Assembly: GCF_003387165.1 (NCBI RefSeq)
Contig: NZ_QUMW01000010.1
Location: 1-64,000 of the forward strand
Direction: 5' to 3'
DNA length: 64,000 nucleotides
Source of the DNA: Jeotgalicoccus halotolerans
GTDB lineage: Bacteria; Bacillota; Bacilli; Staphylococcales; Salinicoccaceae
Shown here: one piece after another, positions 8,564 to 17,138 of the stretch
Position numbering within the stretch: position 1 is the first letter of the stretch
How the letters are laid out: each line of letters begins with the position of its first letter
Notes under the pieces: generated by a model
Told to the model about the DNA's origin: nothing
The model's database searches: none
What the model saw: only the letters and a program-made list of their open reading frames with translations
Position numbers and translations under genes: made by a program

Positions 8564-9286
8564 ATGCAGAATTTACATGGTAAAACCGCTTTAATTACCG
8601 GAGGTTCCAGAGGTATCGGTTTAAAAACTGCCGAGGCACTAGCTGACAACGGAGTAAATGTTGCAATAGTCGGCCGCAGCGGTGATACTTTAAAAGATGC
8701 TCTTTTAACCCTGGAAAAAAAAGATGTAAAAGCTATTGCCGTAAGCGGTGACGTTTCAGTTAAAGCGGATGTTAAAAGTATCGTCGAAGAAGTATTAAAC
8801 GACTTTGGCCATATCGATATTCTGATTAATAACGCAGGAATTATGGGTAACGGCAGCTTCTTTGATGATAATGAAGATATGTTCCGGAAAATGATCGACG
8901 TTAATGTTTTCGGTATGTATTATATGATGAAAGAAGTGTTGCCTGGTATGCAGGAGCAGAATTCCGGCGACGTGGTTAATATCGCTTCTGTTTCAGGTCT
9001 TCGTTCGTCAGCAGGCAGCGCACTGTATTCCGCGACTAAGCATGCCGTTATCGGATTAACTGAAGGCGTAATGCGGGAAGTCCGTAAAAATAATATACGC
9101 GTTCAGTATTTAACACCATCAGCCGTTTTAACTGATTTAATCGGCACACCGTCACTCGAGCCCGAAACGATGACCCATCCCGAAGATATCGCTGATATTA
9201 TCGTCAACCAGCTGAAGATTCATCCACGCACATTTGTTAAAAACAGCGAGATGTGGGCTACGAATCCAAAGCCTAGAAACCTGTAA
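8564..9286 (+). CDS. SDR-family short-chain dehydrogenase/reductase (FabG-like)
   Basis: NAD(P)-dependent oxidoreductase of the classical SDR family. The cofactor loop TGGSRGIG is near residue 14, NNAG near 90, and the catalytic set is Ser with YSATK (YxxxK). Start chosen at 8564: GGAGG lies 7 nt before this ATG, and the protein then begins [14 protein letters not shown] like its paralogue at 28000-28716. The substrate is unknown; FabG-like naming would be over-precise because no fab genes are near. It runs divergently from the pdp operon and has its own terminator. Confidence 0.85.
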   Translation: MQNLHGKTALITGGSRGIGLKTAEALADNGVNVAIVGRSGDTLKDALLTLEKKDVKAIAVSGDVSVKADVKSIVEEVLNDFGHIDILINNAGIMGNGSFFDDNEDMFRKMIDVNVFGMYYMMKEVLPGMQEQNSGDVVNIASVSGLRSSAGSALYSATKHAVIGLTEGVMREVRKNNIRVQYLTPSAVLTDLIGTPSLEPETMTHPEDIADIIVNQLKIHPRTFVKNSEMWATNPKPRNL

Positions 9287-9300
9287 TTAAATATAATTAT

Positions 9301-9331
9301 CGTCTGGAACTGATATTTCCAGACGTTTTTT
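9301..9331 (+). terminator. Terminator after the SDR gene
   Basis: Arms cgtctggaa (9301-9309) and ttccagacg (9317-9325), followed by six T. Confidence 0.9.
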
Positions 9332-9436
9332 ATGCGGCTGATAAAAAATAACGCTTGTTTATTTTTAGAAAATGATTTGCCAGTCTATTAATTTTTCTTC
9401 ATAATTAAAATTGAAGTTTCAGAATGGAGGGTAATA

Positions 9437-10096
9437 ATGAGCCCAACTAAAGAAGATTATCTAAAGGTGTTGTTCGAACTTGGAGCGTGGAAAATCCAGG
9501 TGCCGAATAAAGAAATTGCCGAGCGTTTAAATATTTCCCCCCCGACTGTGACTGAAATGATGAACAGTTTAGTTAAAGCAGGATGGGTAGAATATACACC
9601 ATATAAAGGAAGTATGCTGTCTGATGCAGGAGCAGAATATGCAAAAAAACTGATACGGAAACATCGCCTGTGGGAAGTTTTCCTTGTTGACAATCTGGGA
9701 TTTAATATCGATGAAGTGCATAATGAAGCAGAAGTGCTCGAACACTCGACAAGTGATATTTTAGCCGATCAGCTTGAAAAATATTTAGGCTATCCGGAAC
9801 ACTGCCCTCACGGCGGCGCTATTCCTTTAGAACTGATGGATACCCAGGAAAAAGTATCAACTCGTTTATCCGATATTAAAAACGATGATATCGTCAGCAT
9901 TTCAAGAATATTAAATGAAGATAAGCTAGTGCAGCACTTTAAGCGTGCGAATCTGAATATCAACGATGACATTCAAATCACTGACCGTGACAAAAAACTT
10001 GATCTTTTCTACATTACCAATCACACTTCCGGTGAAGACACTGAGCTGAGCCGGACAATTGCCCAGTATTTATTTGTCGTTAATAAAACCGAATAA
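9437..10096 (+). CDS. mntR: DtxR-family metal-dependent regulator (MntR-like)
   Basis: Metalloregulator of the DtxR/MntR family that represses manganese (or iron) uptake genes when the metal is bound. Residues 1-60 are a winged helix (KEIAERLNISPPTVTEMMNSL). Residues 70-140 are the metal-binding dimerisation domain, with the ligand-rich stretch EAEVLEHSTSD and EHCPHGG. The last 70 residues may be the SH3-like third domain. The length (219 aa) fits the staphylococcal long MntR type rather than the 140-residue Bacillus type. No mnt transporter is adjacent. GGAGG lies upstream of the start. Confidence 0.85.
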   Translation: MSPTKEDYLKVLFELGAWKIQVPNKEIAERLNISPPTVTEMMNSLVKAGWVEYTPYKGSMLSDAGAEYAKKLIRKHRLWEVFLVDNLGFNIDEVHNEAEVLEHSTSDILADQLEKYLGYPEHCPHGGAIPLELMDTQEKVSTRLSDIKNDDIVSISRILNEDKLVQHFKRANLNINDDIQITDRDKKLDLFYITNHTSGEDTELSRTIAQYLFVVNKTE

Positions 10097-10140
10097 ACGA
10101 AAAGACCGCTTCCTTTAAAGGAAGCGGTCTTTTCGTTTAT
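10093..10140. terminator. Bidirectional terminator between mntR and dps
   Basis: A perfect 21-bp inverted repeat (10093-10113 with 10120-10140), loop tttaaa, with T-runs both ways. It serves the two convergent genes. Confidence 0.95.
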
Positions 10141-10149
10141 CATATTATA

Positions 10150-10614
10150 TTATTTAACGTCTTCGCCTAAATAAGATTTAAGCATCCAGTTATTTTTCTC
10201 AATCTCCTGAGCCATTGCGATGAACATATCTGCTGTACGGTCGTCGCCGGCACCTTCTGCCACTTTCACACCCTGGTTTAATTCTGCTGAGAGTACTTCA
10301 AAGTCTTCTGTCAGCTGTTTAACCATCTGTTTTGCATCAAGTCCATATTCGCCTTCTTCAATGCTTGACTCTTCAAGTGCTTCAGTCAGTTTTGCGACTG
10401 GTTCGCCGCCGATTGTTAAAATTCTTTCCGCAAGATCATCTACATATACTCCTGTTGCATCATACAGCTCTTCAAATTTAGCATGTAGTGAAAAGAAGTT
10501 AGGTCCTTTAACATACCAGTGGAAATTATGAAGTTTAGTCCATAATACCGTGTTGTTTGCCAGCTGTTTATTAAGTACCTCGATTACTTGTGTTTTCTCT
10601 TTAACTTGTACCAT
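10150..10614 (-). CDS. dps: Dps-family DNA-binding ferritin (MrgA-like)
   Basis: Twelve-subunit mini-ferritin that oxidises Fe(II) with peroxide and shields DNA. The inter-subunit ferroxidase residues are visible: H32 (FHW), H44 and E48 (HAKFEE), D59 and E63 (DDLAE). Length 154 is usual. It has its own sigma-A promoter flanked by two PerR-type boxes, so induction by hydrogen peroxide, and by metal limitation as for Bacillus mrgA, is likely. It is convergent with mntR. Confidence 0.92.
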   Translation of the reverse strand: MVQVKEKTQVIEVLNKQLANNTVLWTKLHNFHWYVKGPNFFSLHAKFEELYDATGVYVDDLAERILTIGGEPVAKLTEALEESSIEEGEYGLDAKQMVKQLTEDFEVLSAELNQGVKVAEGAGDDRTADMFIAMAQEIEKNNWMLKSYLGEDVK

Positions 10615-10665
10615 TAAAAATCACCTTTCTCTTATATAGATTTGATTTTCGCCTAAAATCACTAT

Positions 10666-10680
10666 TTAGAATCATTATTA
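10666..10680 (-). promoter_or_regulatory. PerR box 1 at dps
   Basis: ttagaatcattatta matches 12 of the 14 fixed positions of the PerR consensus TTATAATNATTATAA. It lies just downstream of the predicted transcription start. Confidence 0.65.
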
Positions 10681-10691
10681 TCTGTAAATAT

Positions 10692-10719
10692 ATTATACCA
10701 CGTCTGAAACAGATTTCAA
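10692..10719 (-). promoter_or_regulatory. dps promoter
   Basis: Minus-strand -35 TTGAAA (10719-10714), 16-bp spacer and perfect -10 TATAAT (10697-10692). Confidence 0.75.
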
Positions 10720-10726
10720 CTCTTAT

Positions 10727-10741
10727 TTATAACTATTATAA
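10727..10741 (-). promoter_or_regulatory. PerR box 2 at dps
   Basis: ttataactattataa matches 13 of 14 fixed PerR positions and sits in a longer 12-bp inverted repeat (10720-10731 with 10737-10748), directly upstream of the -35. Confidence 0.7.
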
Positions 10742-10802
10742 ATAAGAGTCTCTCTGATTCCGACTATGTTTAGCAATACCCCTGCATACTTTTTATAAAC
10801 AT

Positions 10803-10830
10803 AAAAAAGCCGGATTATAATAATCCGGCT
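10803..10830 (-). terminator. Terminator overlapping the end of the HAD gene
   Basis: Arms agccggatta (10808-10817) and taatccggct (10821-10830), with six A on the left giving a T-run on the minus strand. The stop codon 10815-10817 is part of the stem. Confidence 0.85.
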
Positions 10831-11594
10831 ATCTTTAGCCCGTCATAGAGCCCATTTTCATCAACGTGTCCAGTGACGTATCTGCTGACTGCTTTTGCTT
10901 CCTGCACACCGTTGCCCATCGCAACACTATTCTCAATTAGCTCAAGCATCTCTACATCATTGGGTCCATCGCCAAATGCATACGCATCCTTAATATCAAT
11001 ATTCATTTTATCCATCAGCGTCTTTATTCCCTCAGCTTTTGATCCGCCTGCTGGAATAACATCCATACAGAATTCATGCCATCTTAAAAAATATACGTCG
11101 TCATAAGAAGCAGTGTACTCCGCTTCCTCCTCCTCTGTACAGAACAGAAGAGACTGATAAATAGCATTATCTTCAAAATACGCTTTGTCTTCCGAAACTT
11201 CAAAGTCGAGTTTCAGTGAACCAATCCCCGCTTTTACATGTTCATGTTCTTTTGTGCTGACCCTTAAATCTTTCTCATCGCAAAATGCGACCGGGTGGTT
11301 ATTGCTGTGCGCCTGTGCACTTAATTTTTCCAGTGTGCTGCTTTCGATTGGATTATCATATATCACTTGACCTTCGAAAACAATATATTGTCCGTTGTAG
11401 CTGATATATGTTTCAATGCCGAGTTCCTCTCTCAACTTCTTATACATAAATGGGCCACGGCCGGTTGCGATTGCCACAATATGCCCGTCTTCTTTCAACT
11501 GGCGGACAGCTTTCTTCGCTTCAGCAGGCACTACTTTATCAGAGTTGTATAACGTTCCATCGATATCAAAAAATATTAACTTGCGATTTGACAT
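10815..11594 (-). CDS. Cof-type HAD phosphatase
   Basis: HAD-superfamily hydrolase of the Cof/YidA group (C2-cap), likely a sugar-phosphate or nucleotide phosphatase. Motif I FFDIDGTL carries D9 and D11, motif II is ATGRG, the motif III lysine is in GGSKAEG, and motif IV is FGDGPNDVEML. Length 259 is normal. Substrate cannot be read from sequence. The stop codon lies inside its own terminator stem. Confidence 0.88.
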   Translation of the reverse strand: MSNRKLIFFDIDGTLYNSDKVVPAEAKKAVRQLKEDGHIVAIATGRGPFMYKKLREELGIETYISYNGQYIVFEGQVIYDNPIESSTLEKLSAQAHSNNHPVAFCDEKDLRVSTKEHEHVKAGIGSLKLDFEVSEDKAYFEDNAIYQSLLFCTEEEEAEYTASYDDVYFLRWHEFCMDVIPAGGSKAEGIKTLMDKMNIDIKDAYAFGDGPNDVEMLELIENSVAMGNGVQEAKAVSRYVTGHVDENGLYDGLKIAGLL

Positions 11595-11616
11595 AAGGCA
11601 CCTCTTCTATAATTTG

Positions 11617-12024
11617 TTACAGTATATAAATATTCGTTAAAATAATTAAACCGATAATCAGCAGCAGCCAGATTACTGTCATGACTAGATTAGATTTATC
11701 GTGAAGTGCAGTGTACAGTTTGAAATCCGTTACTATATTCAAAATGAGCTGCAGTATAACTACACTAACCAAGAACCAGACTCCAAGTGTTATGTTTCCT
11801 GTGAAAAATACCGCTGCTCCAATAATAAATACCACTGTCATAAGGACTAAAAACACACGTTCAATATAAACGAGTTTCAGCCGCATTATTTTACCTATTG
11901 CTTTTTCGTCGCTGAAGTATCTCCGTTCATCAAAGGAAAAATGCAGTCTGTCATCGTTGAAAAAAGTCGTCATTGCAAATTTAAGCAGCAGCCCTGCCAC
12001 GAGGACAAATAATAATATGTACAT
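11617..12024 (-). CDS. Small four-helix membrane protein (DUF4181-like)
   Basis: A 135-residue protein with about four hydrophobic segments (roughly 1-20, 54-76, 77-97 and 113-134) and a charged loop at about 23-45 with FDERRYFSDEK. The arrangement resembles DUF4181 proteins of Firmicutes, though that assignment is tentative. It sits between an RNase H and a HAD phosphatase, all read leftward with short gaps. Function unknown. Confidence 0.7.
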   Translation of the reverse strand: MYILLFVLVAGLLLKFAMTTFFNDDRLHFSFDERRYFSDEKAIGKIMRLKLVYIERVFLVLMTVVFIIGAAVFFTGNITLGVWFLVSVVILQLILNIVTDFKLYTALHDKSNLVMTVIWLLLIIGLIILTNIYIL

Positions 12025-12041
12025 ACAGTAAGTCCTTCCTG

Positions 12042-12635
12042 CTAGTTATTCACTGCACGTTTAGCCAGTTCATCCGCCATCTCATTAAAACGGACACCGG
12101 TATGTGCAGCGACTTTGTAAAAATGTATGTTGATTTGTTTTCCAAAACTGTTCATTTCTTCAGCATAATTACGCGTGACAGCATTTTTTGCCTGCCATTC
12201 CCCAGTGTACCATTTTTCAAGACCAGCGTAATCGTAGTGCACATGGATAGTCTTATAACCATGCTGTATTGCCCATTTGACGGCATACAGAATACCTGCA
12301 ATTTCAGCTGACACATTCCACAGATTATTATCCGGATCAACAGGCGTGCTTTCTGCAGCAGTATGGATTACTTCATCATTAATGATAAACACCGCTCCGA
12401 AGCCTGCCTTGTTAACACGCTTATCGTAGCTGCCGTCTACGTAGCTAACAAGCTCGCCATCAGGTATTTGCTTATTTTCATCTTTAAGATTATTCATAAA
12501 ACGCTCCGCCTCAGCTTTTGTTTTAAAAGATTTAAATTCGGCTCCGCTGAAGCCTTTTACTGCTTTTTCGCAGGCTGCCCATGTATTGTAAATACCGGGA
12601 CGATGGCCTTTTCTTACTGCATAAAATTTTGCCAT
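12042..12635 (-). CDS. rnhA: Ribonuclease HI with viroplasmin-like N-terminal domain
   Basis: Degrades the RNA strand of RNA:DNA hybrids. Residues 1-45 (KFYAVRKGHRPGIYNTW) form a viroplasmin/RNase H1 hybrid-binding domain. The catalytic RNase HI fold follows with the acidic set in SYVDGSYD, SAEIAG, HYDYAG and MADELAK. Start chosen at 12635 (197 aa): TCCTCC on the plus strand at 12641-12646 is a strong Shine-Dalgarno for this ATG, and a longer in-frame extension upstream lacks one. A terminator-like hairpin lies in the leader. Confidence 0.88.
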   Translation of the reverse strand: MAKFYAVRKGHRPGIYNTWAACEKAVKGFSGAEFKSFKTKAEAERFMNNLKDENKQIPDGELVSYVDGSYDKRVNKAGFGAVFIINDEVIHTAAESTPVDPDNNLWNVSAEIAGILYAVKWAIQHGYKTIHVHYDYAGLEKWYTGEWQAKNAVTRNYAEEMNSFGKQINIHFYKVAAHTGVRFNEMADELAKRAVNN

Positions 12636-12662
12636 ATATATCCTCCTGTAAGTTTCAACTAT

Positions 12663-12692
12663 AAAAACCACTCATGATTGTACCATGAGCGG
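12663..12692 (-). terminator. Terminator-like hairpin in the RNase H leader
   Basis: On the minus strand CCGCTCATG (12692-12684) pairs with CATGAGTGG (12676-12668), followed by five T (12667-12663). It lies 28 bp upstream of the start codon and no minus-strand gene lies just upstream, so it may be an attenuator. Confidence 0.6.
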
Positions 12693-12819
12693 CCCTCTGT
12701 TTTATAGTAAACTGCCAGCACCTCAAGCCGCGGTCTTAAACTTCAGTGTATATTTGCTGTCAGTATATTTTCTCAATAAACTGTCTTTTTATATGAGAAA
12801 ACTTTCTTAAGCGCTGCTC

Positions 12820-12848
12820 TGGACATTGAATTTAATGTGTATTAATAT
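12820..12848 (+). promoter_or_regulatory. Promoter of the MFS exporter gene
   Basis: -35 TGGACA (12820-12825), 17 bp, -10 TAATAT (12843-12848). The 254-bp divergent gap otherwise holds only the RNase H leader hairpin. Confidence 0.6.
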
Positions 12849-12890
12849 CTCCTATGTGCTTTTAATAGAAAACTTGAAAGGGAGGCGCGT

Positions 12891-14066
12891 ATGTTTAAAA
12901 ATCCTTCAAGAAATACAATTATTACAGTGTTTATGATCGGAGCTTTCGCGGTCGGCATGACGGAATATGTCGTTACGGGACTGCTCACTCAGTTTGCCGC
13001 TGATTTAGATGTTGCCGTCTCGACGACAGGACTGCTGCTGAGCGTATACGCGCTGAGTGTCGCTCTGTTCGGACCCGTAATCCGGCTCTTAACTTTAAAA
13101 TTTCCCCCAAAATTATTATTACTTATATTAATATCTATTTTTATTATCAGTAATATCATTGCAGCGACTGCACCGAATTTTGAGGTGCTGCTGCTGTCAC
13201 GCCTGTTATCCGCCTCGATGCATGCTCCGTTTTTCGGCGTCATGATGAGTCTTGCGATGGCAATTTCACCCCCTCACAAAAAAACGGGAGCTATTGCTCT
13301 TGTCAATGGCGGCCTTGTGATTGCAGTAATGCTCGGTGTACCTTTTGGCTCTTACATCGGTTCAGTCCTCGACTGGCGTGTGGTTTTCTGGATGATTGTC
13401 GCTCTTGGCGTTATTAATCTGCTCGGTTTGATTCTTGTCACTCCGAACTTTAAAATTGCAGACGTCCCAAAAATTACTGCAGAACTGTCAGCTTTAAAAG
13501 ATAAAAATGTCATCATGCTTATTATAACAATCGTCTTCGGTTATTCCGGAGTTTTTACAGCATACACCTTTTTAGAACCGATGCTGCGTGAAATCGCCAA
13601 TATGGGAGATCTTGGCGTTACCTTCAGTATGCTAATGTTCGGTACTTTCGCCGTCATCGGGAATTTCTCTTCCGGCAGAGTTCAGCCGGGTAAACTGACG
13701 GGAGCCGTAACGCTGGTTATTTTATTTATAGCCATCGTGCTGCTCGGGTTTACATTTATGCTGAAGGTACCTTATCTCGCTTACCTTGCTGCCGGCTTGT
13801 TCGGTTTAGGCACTTTTGGTATTTCACCGATGCTTAATGCTAAGATTATTTTTGCTGCGATAACGGCACCGGCTCTTGCAGGCACACTCGCCGCTTCAGT
13901 ATTCAACTTGGCAAATGCCATCGGTGCTTCGCTGGGTTCTGTGCTCCTGTCTAACAATTTCAGCTACACTGAAATCACATTTATTGCAGGCGGCATGCTG
14001 ATATTCGGCGCCTTATGCATGGTTGCCACACACTTTATAGAAGATAAAGATCGCTTCACAGCCTGA
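12891..14066 (+). CDS. MFS transporter (AraJ/DHA1-type efflux)
   Basis: Twelve-helix major facilitator protein of the DHA1/AraJ group, probably exporting sugars, purine nucleosides or drugs. The N-terminal motif GAFAVGMTEYVVTGLL resembles the EF(x)xxG helix-1 signature of AraJ/PbuE/YdhP carriers. Length 391 is normal. GGGAGG lies 8 nt before the ATG. It is transcribed alone with a promoter and a terminator of its own; the substrate is unknown. Confidence 0.82.
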   Translation: MFKNPSRNTIITVFMIGAFAVGMTEYVVTGLLTQFAADLDVAVSTTGLLLSVYALSVALFGPVIRLLTLKFPPKLLLLILISIFIISNIIAATAPNFEVLLLSRLLSASMHAPFFGVMMSLAMAISPPHKKTGAIALVNGGLVIAVMLGVPFGSYIGSVLDWRVVFWMIVALGVINLLGLILVTPNFKIADVPKITAELSALKDKNVIMLIITIVFGYSGVFTAYTFLEPMLREIANMGDLGVTFSMLMFGTFAVIGNFSSGRVQPGKLTGAVTLVILFIAIVLLGFTFMLKVPYLAYLAAGLFGLGTFGISPMLNAKIIFAAITAPALAGTLAASVFNLANAIGASLGSVLLSNNFSYTEITFIAGGMLIFGALCMVATHFIEDKDRFTA

Positions 14067-14085
14067 TGTTAAAAAGCAAAATTAT

Positions 14086-14121
14086 AACCTCCGGGAGTCT
14101 GAAATCAGATTCCCGGAGGTT
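14086..14121. terminator. Bidirectional terminator after the MFS gene
   Basis: Perfect arms aacctccggga (14086-14096) and tcccggaggtt (14111-14121) with T-runs, shared with the convergent LLM gene. Confidence 0.9.
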
Positions 14122-14127
14122 TTCTGC

Positions 14128-15096
14128 TTACCGCTCTGTTAACAATTGATCTGCCAGCAGACGGTAGCTGTTTATTTTATCTTCTATATTATGAGTAATC
14201 GTCACAATCATAAATTCTTCGACTTGATAGGCTTCGCTGAGCCTTGTCAGTTCATCACCGGCTTCTTCCGGTGTTCCAAAGATTAGATTCGATAATATAG
14301 TTTCTGCTTCCAGTCTTTCATCTTCTGTCAGTTCGATATCGGCTGTATCTTCTGGGCTTGGAATTCCTTTAAAAGCTCGTCCCGTTGATTTCAGCGCCTG
14401 ATTGACAGCATAACTCCAGGCGAGTTTACGAGCTGTTTCGCTATTTTCATGACAGAACACATTAACTGTAACAATAATTTTACCCGGCGAAGAACTTTCA
14501 CGATATGTATCCAGCACCTCCAGAGGGTTGCTCGTACTCATAAATTTCCCAAAACAGTAATTCATATTGCTGTCCCGTGCAGAAATTGCACTTTTCTCAC
14601 TCGTGCCGAGCATCCATAATTGAGGCGGGGTATCCGGTACAGGCATCGCCCGGAGGCTTTTATCATTATTCTGTATAAATCCCTGGAGCTCTGCCAGGAG
14701 TTCCGGCATTTTAAACACCTGCTGCAAATAGTTATCGCTCAGCGCTTCGGATGCTTTGTTATCTCCGCCTGGTGCACGCCCGATACCGATATCGATGCGG
14801 TCTCCGTAAAGAGCGGCCAGAGTATTGAAAGTTTCCGCCACTTTAAACGGTTTGTAGTACGGCAGTAAAGTTGCACCGCTTCCGAGACGGATATTTTTTG
14901 TCACCATCCCGATAGCGCCGAGTGTCACTTCAGGCGCACTTGATGATAAACCGCTCATACCGTGGTGTTCTGCCAGCCAAAACCTCGTAAACCCAAGTTC
15001 ATCGCCCGCTACGGCCAGCTTCACACTATTTCTTAGCGCTTCGCCTGCGGACATATTTACAGAAACAGGTGCCTGGTCAAGAATACTCAGTTTCAT
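14128..15096 (-). CDS. LLM-class flavin-dependent oxidoreductase
   Basis: Luciferase-like TIM-barrel monooxygenase family (YhbW/MsnO8-like subgroup). Visible family segments are MKLSILDQAPV, FWLAEHHGM, LGSGATLLPYYKPFKVAE and DIGIGRAPGG. Such enzymes use FMNH2 delivered by a reductase; the substrate is not predictable. Length 322 fits. Its start lies 3 bp after the stop of the upstream small DUF3219 gene, so the two are co-transcribed. Confidence 0.87.
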   Translation of the reverse strand: MKLSILDQAPVSVNMSAGEALRNSVKLAVAGDELGFTRFWLAEHHGMSGLSSSAPEVTLGAIGMVTKNIRLGSGATLLPYYKPFKVAETFNTLAALYGDRIDIGIGRAPGGDNKASEALSDNYLQQVFKMPELLAELQGFIQNNDKSLRAMPVPDTPPQLWMLGTSEKSAISARDSNMNYCFGKFMSTSNPLEVLDTYRESSSPGKIIVTVNVFCHENSETARKLAWSYAVNQALKSTGRAFKGIPSPEDTADIELTEDERLEAETILSNLIFGTPEEAGDELTRLSEAYQVEEFMIVTITHNIEDKINSYRLLADQLLTER

Positions 15097-15099
15097 AAT

Positions 15100-15393
15100 T
15101 TATTTTTCTTCTTTCAGTGTAATGCGGTACTCTCCCACCTGGTCTTCTTCATACAGGTTATCGAGTGATGTTGAATAGTTGATAATTCTCGCTTGGAACT
15201 CCTCATTATTATTCCCCGGGAGTCTTACAAGGAACTCTTCTTTGTACAGGTGCTCTGATAAATTGTGGTAATCTTCACTTGTCACATCAAATTCAATATA
15301 CACTGTACCTTCTTCCTCATCTCTTTTTAACTCTTTTACATCCAGAGTTATATCGTCTAAAACTATAATGTCATTCGCCACTATTTTTTTCAT
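15100..15393 (-). CDS. DUF3219 (YkvR-like) protein
   Basis: A 97-residue cytosolic protein resembling Bacillus YkvR (DUF3219). It has VTSEDYHNLSEHLYKEEFLVRLP followed by INYSTSLDNLYEEDQVGEY, which I recognise as family segments. It is all beta-like and has no cysteine or membrane segment. The function of the family is unknown. It is the first gene of a two-gene operon with the LLM oxidoreductase. Confidence 0.8.
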   Translation of the reverse strand: MKKIVANDIIVLDDITLDVKELKRDEEEGTVYIEFDVTSEDYHNLSEHLYKEEFLVRLPGNNNEEFQARIINYSTSLDNLYEEDQVGEYRITLKEEK

Positions 15394-15603
15394 CCCTTTC
15401 GATTCACTAATGAGAATATTAACATCCGCAATATTCTATTGCTAATAAAATGTTTACCCTCTTTTAGATTTTCTAAGCTTTGTTAAATGGATATTCCAGC
15501 GTCTATTTTAATAATTTATATGTGTTCAGTTTCACATATAATTAGACATCGTCTGCTTTATTACGTACATTAAAGATATACCAATTGATTGGAGAGAGAC
15601 TAT

Positions 15604-17052
15604 ATGTTCAGTGATATCAAACAATTAATGAAAAATCCGTTTTTAACTATTTCCCTGCTCGCAATCTCAACAATCCCGGCGCTTTATACTGCAATCTTTC
15701 TCGGTGCCATGTGGGATCCTTACCATAAGATGGATGAAATCCAAATCAGTGTCGTCAATGAAGATAAAGGCGCCGAGCTCAATGATGAATCACTTAATGT
15801 CGGTGAGAGAATTGAAAATGAACTCGCTGAAAACAGCGAATTTGACTGGCAGTTCACCGATGCAGAAACGGCACAGAAGCATTTAGAAAATGGAACATCG
15901 TATGCAACTATACATATTGCAGATAATGTATCCGAACAGGCAACAACGCTCCTGGATGAAGAACCGGAATTAATTTCAATCGATGTAACTACAAACCCGG
16001 GCTTTAATTTCATCGGCAGCATGATGGGCACCCAGGGCGGATCAGGTGTTGCAGATGCTATTGCTAAAACTGTCGGTGAAACTTATACCTCAACGTTAAT
16101 GGATGTTTTAGCAGAAGCGGCAGGGTCGGTAAATGATATCGAAACTGCGCTCGCTGATTTACAAAAAGGCGCAACCGAGCTCCGTGAAAGCAATGAGCAG
16201 CTGCAGACAGGACTTGACCAGGCAGCACCGGCACTTGGCGCAGCGGGCAGTCAGCTGACTGAGGGGAATACTGAAATTACGGCTGGTCTCGAGTCACTGG
16301 AAGAAAATCTCGGGGATCTTGAACAGGAAGTAGCAGACGGTTCAGCTCCTCTTGATAATTATTCATTTACTGAACACAATGCCGAGGTGATTGTTTCTCC
16401 TGTTGAAGTAAACGAAAGTGAGATTACTGATATGAATAATTACGGTCAAAGCTTTGCTCCCTTTATTATTGCTGTCAGCTTATTTGTCGGGGCCATTGCT
16501 TTCAGTGTAATTTTCCCAATTAACCGCAGTACTGAGAACTACCCGAGCTCACTTTCTATGTCCGGCAGCAAATTGATTATCATCTCAATACAAGCAGTAA
16601 TTTCCTCTGCTGGAGTTGCATCAGTTATAGAATTAATGTTCGATTTCCCTTTAAATGTACCGCTTAAATTTTACGGCGTCATTATACTGTGGGCATTTGC
16701 TTCACTGCTCTTTGTGTCAGTACTTGTGTCACTGTTCGGCAATATCGGTAAATTTATAACAATCGTTTTTTTAATTCTGCAGCTTTCAGCGAGTGCCGGA
16801 ACTTTCCCGATAGAAACTGCCGGCAATATATATCAATTTATACACCCGGTACTGCCGATGAGTTACGTTATCGCTGCTATGCGTGAATCGATTTTCAGTT
16901 TTGAAGGCAGTTTATCATATGGGGATGCAGTCATTTATACTGTATCAATTACTGTCGGCAGCATTCTTATACTTCAGCTGATAAACTTCCTGAAGTTCAA
17001 ATTTATCTCATTCGAAAACCTGATCAGAAAACTGAGCAAAATTCAGTCCTGA
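15604..17052 (+). CDS. Short YhgE/Pip-type ABC-2 membrane protein
   Basis: Belongs to the YhgE/Pip (phage infection protein) family of ABC-2-like membrane proteins. An N-terminal membrane helix (about 15-38) is followed by an extracellular part with FNFIGSMMGTQGGSGVADAI, a short coiled-coil (about 175-250), and five or six C-terminal helices with HPVLPMSYVIAAMRESIF. Typical members have 700-900 residues with a long coiled-coil; this one has 482. The start at 15604 is preceded by GGAGAG; a TTG at 15589 is less likely. No ABC ATPase is adjacent. The role is probably export or envelope-related (inference). Confidence 0.8.
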   Translation: MFSDIKQLMKNPFLTISLLAISTIPALYTAIFLGAMWDPYHKMDEIQISVVNEDKGAELNDESLNVGERIENELAENSEFDWQFTDAETAQKHLENGTSYATIHIADNVSEQATTLLDEEPELISIDVTTNPGFNFIGSMMGTQGGSGVADAIAKTVGETYTSTLMDVLAEAAGSVNDIETALADLQKGATELRESNEQLQTGLDQAAPALGAAGSQLTEGNTEITAGLESLEENLGDLEQEVADGSAPLDNYSFTEHNAEVIVSPVEVNESEITDMNNYGQSFAPFIIAVSLFVGAIAFSVIFPINRSTENYPSSLSMSGSKLIIISIQAVISSAGVASVIELMFDFPLNVPLKFYGVIILWAFASLLFVSVLVSLFGNIGKFITIVFLILQLSASAGTFPIETAGNIYQFIHPVLPMSYVIAAMRESIFSFEGSLSYGDAVIYTVSITVGSILILQLINFLKFKFISFENLIRKLSKIQS

Positions 17053-17100
17053 TTATGTGAACAGCCTGAAGTTGTAATCGAAGACTTATCTTCATCAAAA

Positions 17101-17133
17101 AGGCACTGTTCCCGACGGGAACAGTGCCTTTTC
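17101..17133. terminator. Terminator between the YhgE-like gene and a convergent gene
   Basis: Perfect 13-bp arms aggcactgttccc (17101-17113) and gggaacagtgcct (17117-17129), loop gac, flanked by A-run and T-run. Confidence 0.93.
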
Positions 17134-17138
17134 TCTAT

